A stretch of DNA of 64,000 nt. Source: Myxococcota bacterium. Lineage in GTDB: Bacteria > Myxococcota_A > UBA9160 > UBA4427. How positions within the stretch are numbered: the stretch's first letter is position 1; every line of letters starts with the position of its first letter. The notes under the pieces were generated by a model. It was given only the letters and a program-made list of their open reading frames with translations, made no database searches and had not been told where the DNA came from. Below, one piece after another: positions 1-8,419 of the stretch. The DNA lies in the NCBI GenBank assembly GCA_029243605.1, contig JAQWRT010000051.1, positions 62,001 through 126,000 of the forward strand, given 5' to 3'. The position numbers were made by a program, and so were the translations under genes.

Positions 1-431
1 TTTCCGCTGCCTTCACGTTCCGACATATGCTTCCCCCAGTGCTTAAAACAGAGGAAAACACCATCGAGATTGGTGGCGAGGATGCGACGGAAATCTTCGA
101 GCTCGAGCTTCAAGGGATCGGCGGCATCCCCGAAGCCGGCGTTGGCGAACCCCGCATCGATTCGACCAAAGCGTTCAAGGGTTTTTGCGGTAGCCTGCTC
201 GACGTCTTCCGGGGAAGATACGTCGCAGCGAAGGGTTTGGATTTCGCCGCCGGCCTCGGCGAGGGATTCGGCAGCTTGGGCGGTTGAGGCTTCGTCCCGT
301 GCCCAGAGAGAGAGGTTTGCGCCAGCCTCGGCGAGCCCTCGGGCCAGCCCCAGGCCGATGCCACGGTTGCCTCCGGTGACCACGGCCACCTTGCCGGAGA
401 GATCGAAGAGATTCTGGGTCTGGGTATTCAT
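1..431 (-). CDS. SDR-family oxidoreductase, 3' part cut by window edge
   Basis: The first 143 residues of a classical short-chain dehydrogenase/reductase are present; the C-terminus lies beyond base 1. The N-terminus holds the nucleotide-binding glycine motif TGGNRGIG, a conserved acidic residue (RCDVS) for the adenine ring, the ANAGFG version of the NNAG motif and the structural Asn in ATNLDGVF. The catalytic Ser-Tyr-Lys would lie outside the window. Members reduce or oxidise hydroxyl/keto groups with NAD(P)H; the substrate cannot be told. The ATG at 431 is the first start in frame and is followed by a typical LFDLSGKVAVVTGG opening. It is transcribed away from the glycine-zipper gene at 715; the 283 bases between them would hold both promoters. 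Confidence 0.85.
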   Translation of the reverse strand, partial: MNTQTQNLFDLSGKVAVVTGGNRGIGLGLARGLAEAGANLSLWARDEASTAQAAESLAEAGGEIQTLRCDVSSPEDVEQATAKTLERFGRIDAGFANAGFGDAADPLKLELEDFRRILATNLDGVFLCFKHWGKHMSEREGSG

Positions 432-714
432 GGCAGGGGCTCCTTGTTTGCGATGGGATGGTTCAGTCGTCCAGAGGGAAGACTATCACCCCTGGTTGAG
501 GCCGCATGGAAGGGAATTCGTAGGATGGGTCTTCGGTTCGGAGGGAGGTGAGGCGCCAAAGCCTTCTCTCTGTCGGGCGAAGCCCTGGCAAGGCCAATAC
601 GTTCGCATTCGGTGTTCCATGGGGGCGGCCCTTGGTCATTGATTCTGAGGTGGGTATCGTCTCGATCTGGGCCTGGAATGCTTTCCAGCGCCATTAAATA
701 GAAGGACCGATGAG

Positions 715-1119
715 ATGAAGATGAAAGACGGCCGCTCGTTCTTGCTGATGCTCCTGCTGATGCTCTCTCCCGGATTGGCCTGCGTATCCCAGAGTTCGTG
801 GACGCCGGCCGTGGATAAGGCGAATGACCCCAAGGCCAATACCCTTGCCCAGGATGAAGCCGAGTGCCGCCAACTGGCGAAGACCGGGGCGGCATCGACG
901 AAGCAAGCGGCCGAGGGCGCCGCGGAAGGCGCTGCGGTGGGAGCGGTGGCTGGGGCCGTGATCGGGGCGATGGTGGGTGCTCCCGGAGTGGGAGCGGAGA
1001 TCGGCGCGACCGGTGGAGCGACTTCGACGGGGACGACCATGGCGCGGGATAGCAACGCGGATTTCAAGACTATCTTTTCGAATTGCTTGAAGGAACGCGG
1101 GCACCCGGTTCTCAACTGA
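715..1119 (+). CDS. glycine-zipper domain exported protein
   Basis: This 134-residue protein begins with a hydrophobic export signal (residues about 8-23, LLMLLLMLSPGLA) ending before a Cys. The -3 position is Gly rather than Leu, so it is only a poor lipobox. The mature part has an acidic DEAECRQLA segment, then an Ala/Gly-rich stretch (about residues 63-105) with repeated GxxxG/AxxxG spacing, the glycine-zipper pattern of small envelope proteins. A second Cys near the end (SNCLKE) could pair with the first. Such proteins are thought to insert in or associate with membranes; the exact role is unknown. No operon partner is visible; the next gene is on the opposite strand. Confidence 0.7.
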   Translation: MKMKDGRSFLLMLLLMLSPGLACVSQSSWTPAVDKANDPKANTLAQDEAECRQLAKTGAASTKQAAEGAAEGAAVGAVAGAVIGAMVGAPGVGAEIGATGGATSTGTTMARDSNADFKTIFSNCLKERGHPVLN

Positions 1120-1132
1120 GACCTTGGCACCC

Positions 1133-1176
1133 GTCGCCTTGGCCCCTATTCGCCGTCGCCTTGGCCCCTATTCGCC
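1133..1176. repeat. perfect 22-bp tandem duplication
   Basis: Two identical adjacent copies of a 22-base unit (1133-1154 and 1155-1176) start 13 bases after the stop codon of the glycine-zipper gene. A short ATAGC...GCTAT inverted repeat follows at 1177-1193. The unit contains no obvious promoter. It looks like a recent local duplication in the space between two convergent genes. Confidence 0.85.
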
Positions 1177-1255
1177 ATAGCCCTTAGCGCTATAGGACCG
1201 CGCGCTCTTTGGCGCTCCCCTCGTTCCGAAAAAGCTCTTCGTTCTCTCGAAGCCT

Positions 1256-2668
1256 CTAGAGGTTGGGGTGCCGGGCGTGCCAGTCGGTGGCCTCCTGATA
1301 GGCGATGCCGAGAGCGAGGAGCTTCGCTTCGGCGAGGTGGGCACCGATGAGTTGGAAGCCGATGGGCACCTCTTCGGCGTCGAAGCCGCCGGGCAGGGTG
1401 AGTGAAGGCGATCCCGAGAGGTTGAAGGGGCCCGTGTAGCGAACCGCCGACATGGCACCTGGAGTCGAATCGGGATTGCCCAGGATTGTGTCCGCCGGGA
1501 AGGGCTGGGGGATGACCGGGGCGATGATCGCATCCAGGCCCGCTCGGTGGTCTTCGAAACAACCTTCGAGCCGCCGAGCGAAAGCGACTCGGGTTTTCCA
1601 AGCGCTCGCTACATCCCGGCCCGAGATTTCTCGGCCGAGTTCGATGGACTCGCTGAGGGCGGCGCCGTATTGGTCCTTCTTGAGGGGATAGGTTTCGGCG
1701 TGGGCGGTTGCGATTTCGGCGGCCGCGAGGGCCACCCAGGCCCCCAGGGCGGTCTCGATTTCGGGCAGGTCGAATTCGACGATCTCGGCGCCCAGCGCGC
1801 GGAACTCGCCGAGGGCGGTTTGGATGGTTTTGCGGATGGTGGGATCGACCCCTTCTTCGCAGAAGCGGGCGTCGAAGCCGATGCGTTGGCCGCCCAAGTT
1901 TTCGGGCGGGGCGCCCACCGGTTCCGGGGGCGGGTTGTGCGCCCGGCTCCACGGATCGCGCGGGTCGTGTCCACAGAGCGCCGAGAAGACCCGGTGAGCG
2001 TCTACCGCAGAGCGCGCCATAGGGCCGATATGGTCGAGAGAGTCGGCCAAGGGGAAAACGCCGCGCAGGGAGATGCGGCCGTGGGTCGGCTTGAGCCCGG
2101 TGAGTCCGCAGGCGGCCGATGGGTAACGAATCGATCCCCCCGTATCGGTTCCGAGCGCCGCGGTGCAGAGCCCTGCAGCCACGGCGACCCCGGAGCCGCT
2201 CGAAGAAATTCCGGTCCAGCGATGGGCGTTCCATGGGTTGCGGGGGGGCGTCACGCTTTCGTGGTGGGTGACGAAGGCTCCTTCGGTCATCTTGACCTTG
2301 CCCAGGATCACAGCGCCGGCGGCCTCCAGCCGCTCGACCACCTCGGCGTTCTCTGCCGCGGGGACATCGCCGAGTGCCGCGGTTCCCGCACGAGTGGGCT
2401 CACCCGCCACGTCGCAGAGATCTTTTAGGGCGACGGGCACCCCGTGCAGAGATCCTCGGGCCTCGCCCGCTCGGCGTGCCGCATCGAGACGGGCTGCCGC
2501 TCGGCGAGCGCGTTCGGGCCAGACGACCGCGAAAGATTCCAGCCGCGGGTCCAGACGCTCGATCCGGGAGAGGGTCGCCTCGGTCAACTCCTCGGCGCTG
2601 ACCTCTCTCCGCTCGAGGCGGTTTTGAATTTCCTCGATATTCAGCCAGGTCGAATCTTCAACGCTCAT
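1256..2668 (-). CDS. amidase (amidase-signature family, GatA/AmiE-like)
   Basis: This 470-residue enzyme has the full amidase signature: the catalytic Lys in VALKDL (K82), the Ser-rich loop ISSSGSG (about 154-160, supplying the cis-Ser) and the nucleophilic Ser in TDTGGSIRYP (S179). Family members hydrolyse amide bonds through a Ser-cisSer-Lys triad. Length fits the family. It lacks the companion GatB/GatC genes, so it is more likely a stand-alone amidase than a glutamyl-tRNA amidotransferase subunit; the substrate is unknown. It converges with the glycine-zipper gene and is divergent from the DUF2161 gene. Confidence 0.9.
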   Translation of the reverse strand: MSVEDSTWLNIEEIQNRLERREVSAEELTEATLSRIERLDPRLESFAVVWPERARRAAARLDAARRAGEARGSLHGVPVALKDLCDVAGEPTRAGTAALGDVPAAENAEVVERLEAAGAVILGKVKMTEGAFVTHHESVTPPRNPWNAHRWTGISSSGSGVAVAAGLCTAALGTDTGGSIRYPSAACGLTGLKPTHGRISLRGVFPLADSLDHIGPMARSAVDAHRVFSALCGHDPRDPWSRAHNPPPEPVGAPPENLGGQRIGFDARFCEEGVDPTIRKTIQTALGEFRALGAEIVEFDLPEIETALGAWVALAAAEIATAHAETYPLKKDQYGAALSESIELGREISGRDVASAWKTRVAFARRLEGCFEDHRAGLDAIIAPVIPQPFPADTILGNPDSTPGAMSAVRYTGPFNLSGSPSLTLPGGFDAEEVPIGFQLIGAHLAEAKLLALGIAYQEATDWHARHPNL

Positions 2669-2809
2669 CGGTGTGATCTCCCCTCTGGATTATGCCACAC
2701 CGGCCCATGACTCAGCCCCGGTCAGACGGATCGACATTCAGGGGAATCACCGGCTTGCGCACGCGTGACAGCCCTCAAGGTTCGGGCGTGTTACCCTGAT
2801 CGCGTCTTC

Positions 2810-3535
2810 ATGCCGGCCAGGAAAACCCTCAAAGAGACCGATCTCTACCCGCCGCTTCATGACTACCTGGTTGCCCAGGGCTATGCCGTGAGGAGTGAGG
2901 TCAATGATTGCGACGTGACGGCGACGAAGGGCGAGGACCTAGTTGTCATCGAGATCAAGCGTTCGCTCAACCTGACTCTTCTCTCCCAAGCCGCCCAGCG
3001 GCAACGGATTACGGATTCTGTGTACGTCGCTGTCCCCATGCCCGATGAGGGGGTCTACTCCAAGAAATGGCGAAGCTATACCCATCTGCTCAAAAGACTG
3101 GAGCTCGGGCTTGTCCTGATTACCCTGGGCAGCCAACGCTCTTCGGTTCAGGTCGCCTTTCACCCGGTCCCCTTTCAGAGGCGAAAGAGTCGAGCCAATC
3201 GGCGCGCTCTGTTGGAGGAGATCGCGGGGCGCACCGGGGACTATAATACCGGCGGCAGCGTGCAGCGGAAGCTGGTCACCGCCTACCGGGAACAGGCGAT
3301 CCACGTCGCTTGCGCCTTGCACCGACTGGGTCCGAGCACCCCGAAAACACTGCGTGGCTTGGGCACGAGCCAGAAGACTACTTCCATCCTCTACGGCAAT
3401 GTCTACGGCTGGTTTGAGCGCGTGGACCGTGGGCTCTACCGTCTCGCTGCCCAGGGGAAGGATGCACTGAAGGATTACCCGGACTTGGTCGAGCACTACG
3501 ACGGCCTACTCGCTGGGGAGACGCCCGGGGTGTGA
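2810..3535 (+). CDS. DUF2161 family protein, PD-(D/E)XK nuclease-like fold
   Basis: The 241-residue product opens with an ETDLYPPLHDYL segment, then an Asp-rich strand (NDCDVTA) followed by VVIEIKRS, which matches the E...D...ExK layout of a PD-(D/E)XK nuclease core. The C-terminal third (about 165-230) resembles a winged-helix domain (LRGLGTSQKTTSILYGNVYGW). DUF2161 proteins are conserved but their function is not established to my knowledge. The ATG at 2810 precedes the conserved part; a GTG at 2765 would add 15 residues, and neither has a clear Shine-Dalgarno. It stands alone. Confidence 0.75.
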   Translation: MPARKTLKETDLYPPLHDYLVAQGYAVRSEVNDCDVTATKGEDLVVIEIKRSLNLTLLSQAAQRQRITDSVYVAVPMPDEGVYSKKWRSYTHLLKRLELGLVLITLGSQRSSVQVAFHPVPFQRRKSRANRRALLEEIAGRTGDYNTGGSVQRKLVTAYREQAIHVACALHRLGPSTPKTLRGLGTSQKTTSILYGNVYGWFERVDRGLYRLAAQGKDALKDYPDLVEHYDGLLAGETPGV

Positions 3536-3546
3536 TCGCAGTGCGG

Positions 3547-3659
3547 TCGCGACAATTCATCGCCTCCTCTTGCGTCTTCTTTTGAGTCTGATCTGGGGCG
3601 CGGCTCGGAACGGTTGTCGGCCTGAGCGGTACTGTCGGCATCAGGAGCCATTGTCGCGA
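3547..3659. repeat. 10-bp inverted repeat pair framing about 93 bp
   Basis: TCGCGACAAT at 3547-3556 is the exact reverse complement of ATTGTCGCGA at 3650-3659. The bases between carry no gene. They contain two further partly similar TGTCGG motifs. This could be the footprint of a small non-autonomous element or a chance pairing between two convergent genes. Confidence 0.45.
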
Positions 3660-3691
3660 AGATGCTTCAGCCGGCCTGCCGAATCTGGCTG

Positions 3692-4864
3692 TCAGTCTTC
3701 GAGGGTCTCGTAGAACATTCGACGGCTTGTCTCGACGTGCGTCTCGTCGTGACTGAACTCCCGGGCGAAGTTTCCTGCGCGCTCGCACCATTCCCGGTGC
3801 TCGGTTTCGTCCATGGCCATACAGCGCTCGATCACCTGGCGAAAGCGCTCTGGCTGGTCGAGGGGTACATCCCAGCCAATCCCCTTGCTTTCGAGTTCGC
3901 GCCAGGGCGTCTGGTCGCTTATGAGGACCGGGCAACCGTGGCTGAGGGACTCAAAAATCGCCTGTCCGAAATTCTCACCGTGTGTCGGCAGGAAGAGCAG
4001 GTCGTGATCACGCACGACTTGTGAGATCTCCTCTGGCCTGGCAATGCCGGAATAATTCACTCGGCAGTTGGCGGGCAATCGTCCGATCAGATCCTCACAA
4101 CGCTCCCAATACGCCAGGTCCTCCTGGGGCCCAAAGACGTTGAGCGTGAAATCTCCGTCCAGATCTTGGAGCGTCTCGATGACTTCCAGCGCCCCCAGTA
4201 GATTCTTGTTGACCGCCACACGGCCGAGGAAGAAAGCGCGCAGTTCCCGCGGCTCTTTGCTTCGCCGTATGACCGGGTCGGTGCTTCCGGGGGGCGGTGC
4301 GAGATTACTGGCGACAAAGACCCGGGCCCCGGCACCGAACACGTGCCTGATTTGTTCTTCTTCGAAAGGGCTCGAGGCTTGCCAGAAGATGTCGCGATAA
4401 AGGCCGAGGCGCTTGGCCACTTGGATATAGATCTGCTTCTTGGGCGACTTGACGGCCAGAGCGCCGGGAGCCAATTCGCCGCGGGGGGCGAGCAGGACGG
4501 GCTTTTTGGGGATGAGGCCGAGGCGGCGGAGGATGAGTGGCGCAATCGAGAAGCGTGGATCGAAGAAGCTATTGATATAGAGGAGCGTGTGGGAAGTTTT
4601 GCGGATCACGTCACGGATGCCCATGGGGGTACGTTCCAAAGGCGGCAGGTAATAGACGTGCCCTTTACCGACGGGTTCCCAGTTCTCGACATCAATCCCG
4701 GTAAAGGCTTCGCTATCGCCCGCGTCCCGATCGGTGGTGACGATTCTGAAGTCGAAGCTTTGCCCGAGATGAGCAACGGCATTGGCAAGGGTACGGATGG
4801 GGCCGCCATACTTGAAGCCTGGGAGGTAGTGCTTCGTCAGAACCAGAATTGTAGGACGCGCCAC
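3692..4864 (-). CDS. family 4 glycosyltransferase (GT-B fold)
   Basis: The 390-residue protein begins with TILVLTKHYLPGFKYGGPIRTLANAV, the usual acceptor-domain start of GT4 enzymes with a Gly-rich loop. The donor domain has FLGRVAVNKN (about 212-221, with the phosphate-binding Arg/Lys) and the EX7E motif in HGENFGQAIFESL (E297 and E305), which binds the nucleotide-sugar. It would transfer a sugar from a nucleotide-activated donor to a growing glycan, from the cytoplasmic face. The neighbouring Gfo/Idh/MocA oxidoreductase on the same strand (gap 104 bp) suggests a small polysaccharide or glycan locus. Donor and acceptor are unknown. Confidence 0.88.
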   Translation of the reverse strand: MARPTILVLTKHYLPGFKYGGPIRTLANAVAHLGQSFDFRIVTTDRDAGDSEAFTGIDVENWEPVGKGHVYYLPPLERTPMGIRDVIRKTSHTLLYINSFFDPRFSIAPLILRRLGLIPKKPVLLAPRGELAPGALAVKSPKKQIYIQVAKRLGLYRDIFWQASSPFEEEQIRHVFGAGARVFVASNLAPPPGSTDPVIRRSKEPRELRAFFLGRVAVNKNLLGALEVIETLQDLDGDFTLNVFGPQEDLAYWERCEDLIGRLPANCRVNYSGIARPEEISQVVRDHDLLFLPTHGENFGQAIFESLSHGCPVLISDQTPWRELESKGIGWDVPLDQPERFRQVIERCMAMDETEHREWCERAGNFAREFSHDETHVETSRRMFYETLED

Positions 4865-4968
4865 CGAGTGCCCCCTCCCGCGATAGTTGGGCTGCGAATC
4901 GGCGAAAGACTAGCACTCCGAAATAGAAAGGAGCCGAAGCGGTATGCCCGAGAGCGCCGATTACGCGG

Positions 4969-6570
4969 CTAGGCCTTTGCCCTTTCGGCGCGCTCCAACT
5001 CCAGCAGTCGCTCGAGTTCCAGGACTAGGGAACTCGATACGCGGACCGAATCCAGAGAGTCTCCGGCAGCATTATTTCCGATTTTTTCGGCGATGGACTG
5101 GTACATGAGCTTATAGGGGCGGGTCTTGTTGATCTTTGTTCGCCTTAGAATGCGAAAGCGGTTCTCGGAGAAATAATGCGCGTTGTTGGTGATCTTGACG
5201 GTGATCGGTCCGGCACGTAACTCGACGTAATCCTGCAAACCGATGCGTTGGCTGCCTACATCTGTCAGGACCATGGTGAAATAGGCCCCGTTTTCCAGGG
5301 TCGCAGAGCAGTTGATCGTGCCGTCGGGCGATTCTGCCACCTTGACCGAGGCGACCTCGCTGTAATCGTTGAGGAAGAGGAAATGATCGATCCAGTGGCA
5401 GCCATTCGAAATCAGTCGACTCTTCGAGTTGGGCCAGCGATACCAGTGCTTGTCGGGAAGGGGGACTTCGTACACGATGCAGTTGTAATTGATTGGGTCG
5501 CCGGGCTCCAGGCCCAGATCCTCGAGGGCAAGGTCGTTCAGCGGCGAGTAGCGCTTGTGAAAGCAGGCAAAGAGTCCACCCTTGGCTCCGTCCATGGCCC
5601 TGAGTAAATCCGATAGTTGCTCTTCCTCCACCGCGATCGGTTTTTCGGTCACCGCATAGGCGCCCCGGTCGAGGGCTATAGAAGCAAGCGGTGCGTGGGT
5701 GTGGTGGTACCCGGCGATGAAGTAGACATCGTACTCTTCGGTTTCCCGGAGAACCGGCGAGGAGTCCCAGCAGGGCACATTCCCCCAGTCCTTGGGTACC
5801 TGGATCGGATCGATTTCGTGGACGGACTCGATGTCCACAAAATTGCTGACGTTCGGGAGGATATTGGTCTTGGCGTAATGACCATATCCGAACAGGATCG
5901 CTCTTTTACGTTTGCCTCTGGGAGCTGCGAATGTGCCCAGGGTCGAGTGGATTTCTCGGATGGGGGTGGGGGGGCTAGTTTCGAGCCGTTCGGCTTGGCT
6001 CCAGTTCATATCCTTGGCAAAGGTGTGCAGGCCGGCGGAGATCTCGGGGATATCTCCCGGGCTGAAGCTGTCACCCGAATATTCGCTCCAAGTGGTGACG
6101 CGTGTCCACCAGGAGGCACTGGGAGCAGGGGTTTGTGGCTTCGAGAGGTAGAGTAGACGTCCCTCTTCCAGTTGGCCGATGTCCTCTTCCCGCACGCGAT
6201 CGATCAAGATTTCGGGCAGCACGATTCGCTCGACGCAGGCGGGGGAACCCGGAGCGAAGAACACGACCAACTCATCGAGTTCGTACTGGCCTCCCCAACC
6301 CGCTTCGGTAATTCTGCCGATCCCAAAAGAATGAAAGCGATGATTTCGATTTCGTTCTTGGAGTCTTGAGGCCACCTTGCGCCAAGTCTCTGCGGTGCCG
6401 ACTTCCCGGATATAATTCCAGATGAGTTTGGCGCTGCGGGGAAGGACGAAGTACATGCCCTCCAAGATTTCAAGGTTGGCGAACGCCATGACCTGAATGC
6501 GATAGCTCTTAGCTGGCTTATGGAAGTCTAGGGACGAGTCGTCCCAGCCTCCATCGAGCAAGCACCTCAT
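4969..6570 (-). CDS. Gfo/Idh/MocA family oxidoreductase with extra N-terminal domain
   Basis: The 534-residue protein has two parts. Residues about 224-534 are a Gfo/Idh/MocA oxidoreductase: a Rossmann motif FGYGHYAKT, the conserved EKP triplet (309-311) and the helix-and-strand substrate domain. The first 220 residues (LLDGGWDDSS... to the glycine loop) are not a domain I can name; similar spacing occurs in two-domain sugar oxidoreductases, where a dehydrogenase module precedes the Gfo/Idh part, but no zinc-dehydrogenase motifs are visible. The ATG at 6570 is preceded by GGGGGAG about 8 bases upstream; an upstream in-frame start at 6780 would add 70 low-quality residues. Sugar nucleotide oxidation is plausible from the GT4 neighbour. 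Confidence 0.75.
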   Translation of the reverse strand: MRCLLDGGWDDSSLDFHKPAKSYRIQVMAFANLEILEGMYFVLPRSAKLIWNYIREVGTAETWRKVASRLQERNRNHRFHSFGIGRITEAGWGGQYELDELVVFFAPGSPACVERIVLPEILIDRVREEDIGQLEEGRLLYLSKPQTPAPSASWWTRVTTWSEYSGDSFSPGDIPEISAGLHTFAKDMNWSQAERLETSPPTPIREIHSTLGTFAAPRGKRKRAILFGYGHYAKTNILPNVSNFVDIESVHEIDPIQVPKDWGNVPCWDSSPVLRETEEYDVYFIAGYHHTHAPLASIALDRGAYAVTEKPIAVEEEQLSDLLRAMDGAKGGLFACFHKRYSPLNDLALEDLGLEPGDPINYNCIVYEVPLPDKHWYRWPNSKSRLISNGCHWIDHFLFLNDYSEVASVKVAESPDGTINCSATLENGAYFTMVLTDVGSQRIGLQDYVELRAGPITVKITNNAHYFSENRFRILRRTKINKTRPYKLMYQSIAEKIGNNAAGDSLDSVRVSSSLVLELERLLELERAERAKA

Positions 6571-7023
6571 CCTTACGACTCCCCCGGCTCCAGTGGGCTT
6601 CGACTCTTCCGTGGCGGGGCGACTGTATACCGCTCGCTTCGGCCAAGGTTTGTGTCGAGCCCTTCTGGTTTCGACGTTTCGCTGCCGACCATAGCTCGAT
6701 ATCGATTCATGCGGTGCGGGAAGGAGCCCCTGGGACTTACTCGTGCCCGATCCGGTATTCCCCGTCCACGGCCCGGCCATTCCCCTCGGGGCCAGAGTAC
6801 CCCATGAGCGATGGCCTCTTCATGGGCGGACTCGAACCCGCGCCCATGGGAGGTTGCAGAGGGACTGAGCGGTTCGACTTTTGATTGGGGTGCTAGGATG
6901 ATCGCTGTTTATGGAAAGTCGTAGAGAAACCGATCAAAGAGGTGTGCCCGGCGGATTCGGATGCGGTTCACCGGAGGTAGAGCCAGTCCGTCGCTCCGCA
7001 TTTGATGCACCCGGATCAATCCG
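6571..7023. other. 453-bp divergent intergenic region
   Basis: This gap separates the minus-strand oxidoreductase from the plus-strand CapK-like gene and must contain both promoters. I find no convincing -35/-10 pair. It holds the inverted repeat at 6821-6848. An open frame continues upstream of the oxidoreductase to 6780, but its residues are rich in Arg, Ser and Pro and look non-coding. Confidence 0.6.
6821..6848. repeat. 8-bp perfect inverted repeat, hairpin or operator
   Basis: CATGGGCG (6821-6828) and CGCCCATG (6841-6848) are perfect complements around a 12-base loop. No T-run follows on either strand, so it is not an intrinsic terminator. The loop contains a sequence like the T-loop of a tRNA (TTCGAGTC on the minus strand), but a tRNA cannot be folded from it. 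It lies between divergent genes, where an operator would be expected. Confidence 0.55.
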
Positions 7024-8394
7024 ATGAATACGCTTTACGACATGTTGCCCGTGGTGGGTCAGAATGCGGCCTGCACCCTCGCCGGGGTGTATAGGGCCTA
7101 TACCCGGCATCCCAAAATGTTCCATCGCCGCCTTGCCGAGCTGAAGCGCACCCGAGATCTGCCTCTGGATGAGCTGCATCTGCTGCAATGGGAGCAGTTG
7201 CAAAAACTGGTGAGCCGGGCCAAAACCCATGTGCCCCACTATCGTGACCTGCCTGATGCTTCGAGCGCGTCGGACCCCAGCACTGCGATTCGCGAGACCC
7301 TCAATCAGATGCCCTTCCTGACCAAGGATGTCTACCGGGAGAACGCACAGAGTTTTCTCTCAGCGGATATACCCAAGCGTGTGATCTTGCGGGGCAGGAC
7401 GAGTGGCACGACGGGCACGGCTCTCCCCCTCTACGCATCGTCTCGGACGGTGGCAGAAGAGTACGCGACGGTATGGCGGCTGCGCGATGCCCATGGCATC
7501 GACCTTCAGGATAGTCACCTGACCTTCAACGGGCAGCTGATTGTTCCTGTTAAGCAGACCAAGCCTCCGTATTGGCGCAATAATATGTACCAGCGCCAAA
7601 TCCTTTTCTCCATCTACCACATGACTACGCGGAATCTCGGAGATTATGTCGCCGCGATTCACGACTTGGATTTCACTTATGTAGATGGCTACCCCTCGGC
7701 ACTCTACCAGGCGGCGAGAGCCATGCTCGAACAGGGGCGCCCCCTGGAAAAGGGCAAAATGAAGGCGATCTTCACATCCTCGGAGTCGCTGCTCGCCTAC
7801 CAGCGGGAAACCATCGAGGAAGCCTTCGGTGTCTCGGTCTGGGATCGATATGGCACCGCCGAGTTCGCAGTCTCAATGACAGCCTGCGCGGAAAAGAACC
7901 TTCACGTGGATATGGAATTCGGCATCGTCGAGGTCGATGTTCTGGAGGAGACCGACGAATACGTTAGAGGCCCCTTGGTCGTGACCGGATTCGCCAACGA
8001 TGTAACCCCATTTATTCGCTATCGAATCGGTGATTATGGCACTCGCCTCAAGGCCGAGTGTCCCTGTGGGCGCGCCGGTGATGTCTTCTTGGATGTGGAT
8101 GGCCGAAGCGACGATTTCGTGATGACCCCGGACGGTCGCAAGATCGGACGCCTGGATCATATTTTTAAGGATCAGAGCACGGTGGTTGAAGCGCAGATAC
8201 GCCAGACCACTCGCGGGTCCATCGATATCATCTTTGTTCCCGATCGCAGGTTTGGGCCTAAAGAAGAGAAGGGCCTGCTGCAGGAAGTTCGATCGCGGCT
8301 GGGGGACGAGATCGAGATTCGACTGCTCCCTGTCGAATCGATACCCCGTGAGGCCAACGGTAAATTTCGGGCGGTCAAGTCCGTAGCCACTTAG
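7024..8394 (+). CDS. CapK-like adenylate-forming enzyme (phenylacetate-CoA ligase family)
   Basis: The 456-residue protein has the adenylate-forming core in the CapK/PaaK arrangement: the phosphate loop RTSGTTGTALPL (125-136), the YGTAEF motif (276-281) that orients the substrate, and RYRIGD (332-337), with a C-terminal NGKFRAV segment in the hinge-lid domain. A CPCGR pair of Cys lies near residue 346. CapK-like members sit in polysaccharide loci and are thought to activate acyl groups; a true phenylacetate-CoA ligase would normally lie with paa genes, which are absent. The GT4 and Gfo/Idh genes on the other side of the divergent region favour a role in glycan modification. Confidence 0.85.
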   Translation: MNTLYDMLPVVGQNAACTLAGVYRAYTRHPKMFHRRLAELKRTRDLPLDELHLLQWEQLQKLVSRAKTHVPHYRDLPDASSASDPSTAIRETLNQMPFLTKDVYRENAQSFLSADIPKRVILRGRTSGTTGTALPLYASSRTVAEEYATVWRLRDAHGIDLQDSHLTFNGQLIVPVKQTKPPYWRNNMYQRQILFSIYHMTTRNLGDYVAAIHDLDFTYVDGYPSALYQAARAMLEQGRPLEKGKMKAIFTSSESLLAYQRETIEEAFGVSVWDRYGTAEFAVSMTACAEKNLHVDMEFGIVEVDVLEETDEYVRGPLVVTGFANDVTPFIRYRIGDYGTRLKAECPCGRAGDVFLDVDGRSDDFVMTPDGRKIGRLDHIFKDQSTVVEAQIRQTTRGSIDIIFVPDRRFGPKEEKGLLQEVRSRLGDEIEIRLLPVESIPREANGKFRAVKSVAT

Positions 8395-8419
8395 GACTCA
8401 GATCGGCCGGCTCGGAGTT

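Noticed and set aside
6815-6860. Possible tRNA on the minus strand
   Set aside because: A T-loop-like TTCGAGTC is present, but its flanks pair as a simple inverted repeat and no acceptor, D or anticodon arms can be formed.
7024-8394. Phenylacetate degradation enzyme
   Set aside because: No paa genes are present; the context is sugar-related, so a CapK-like role is preferred.
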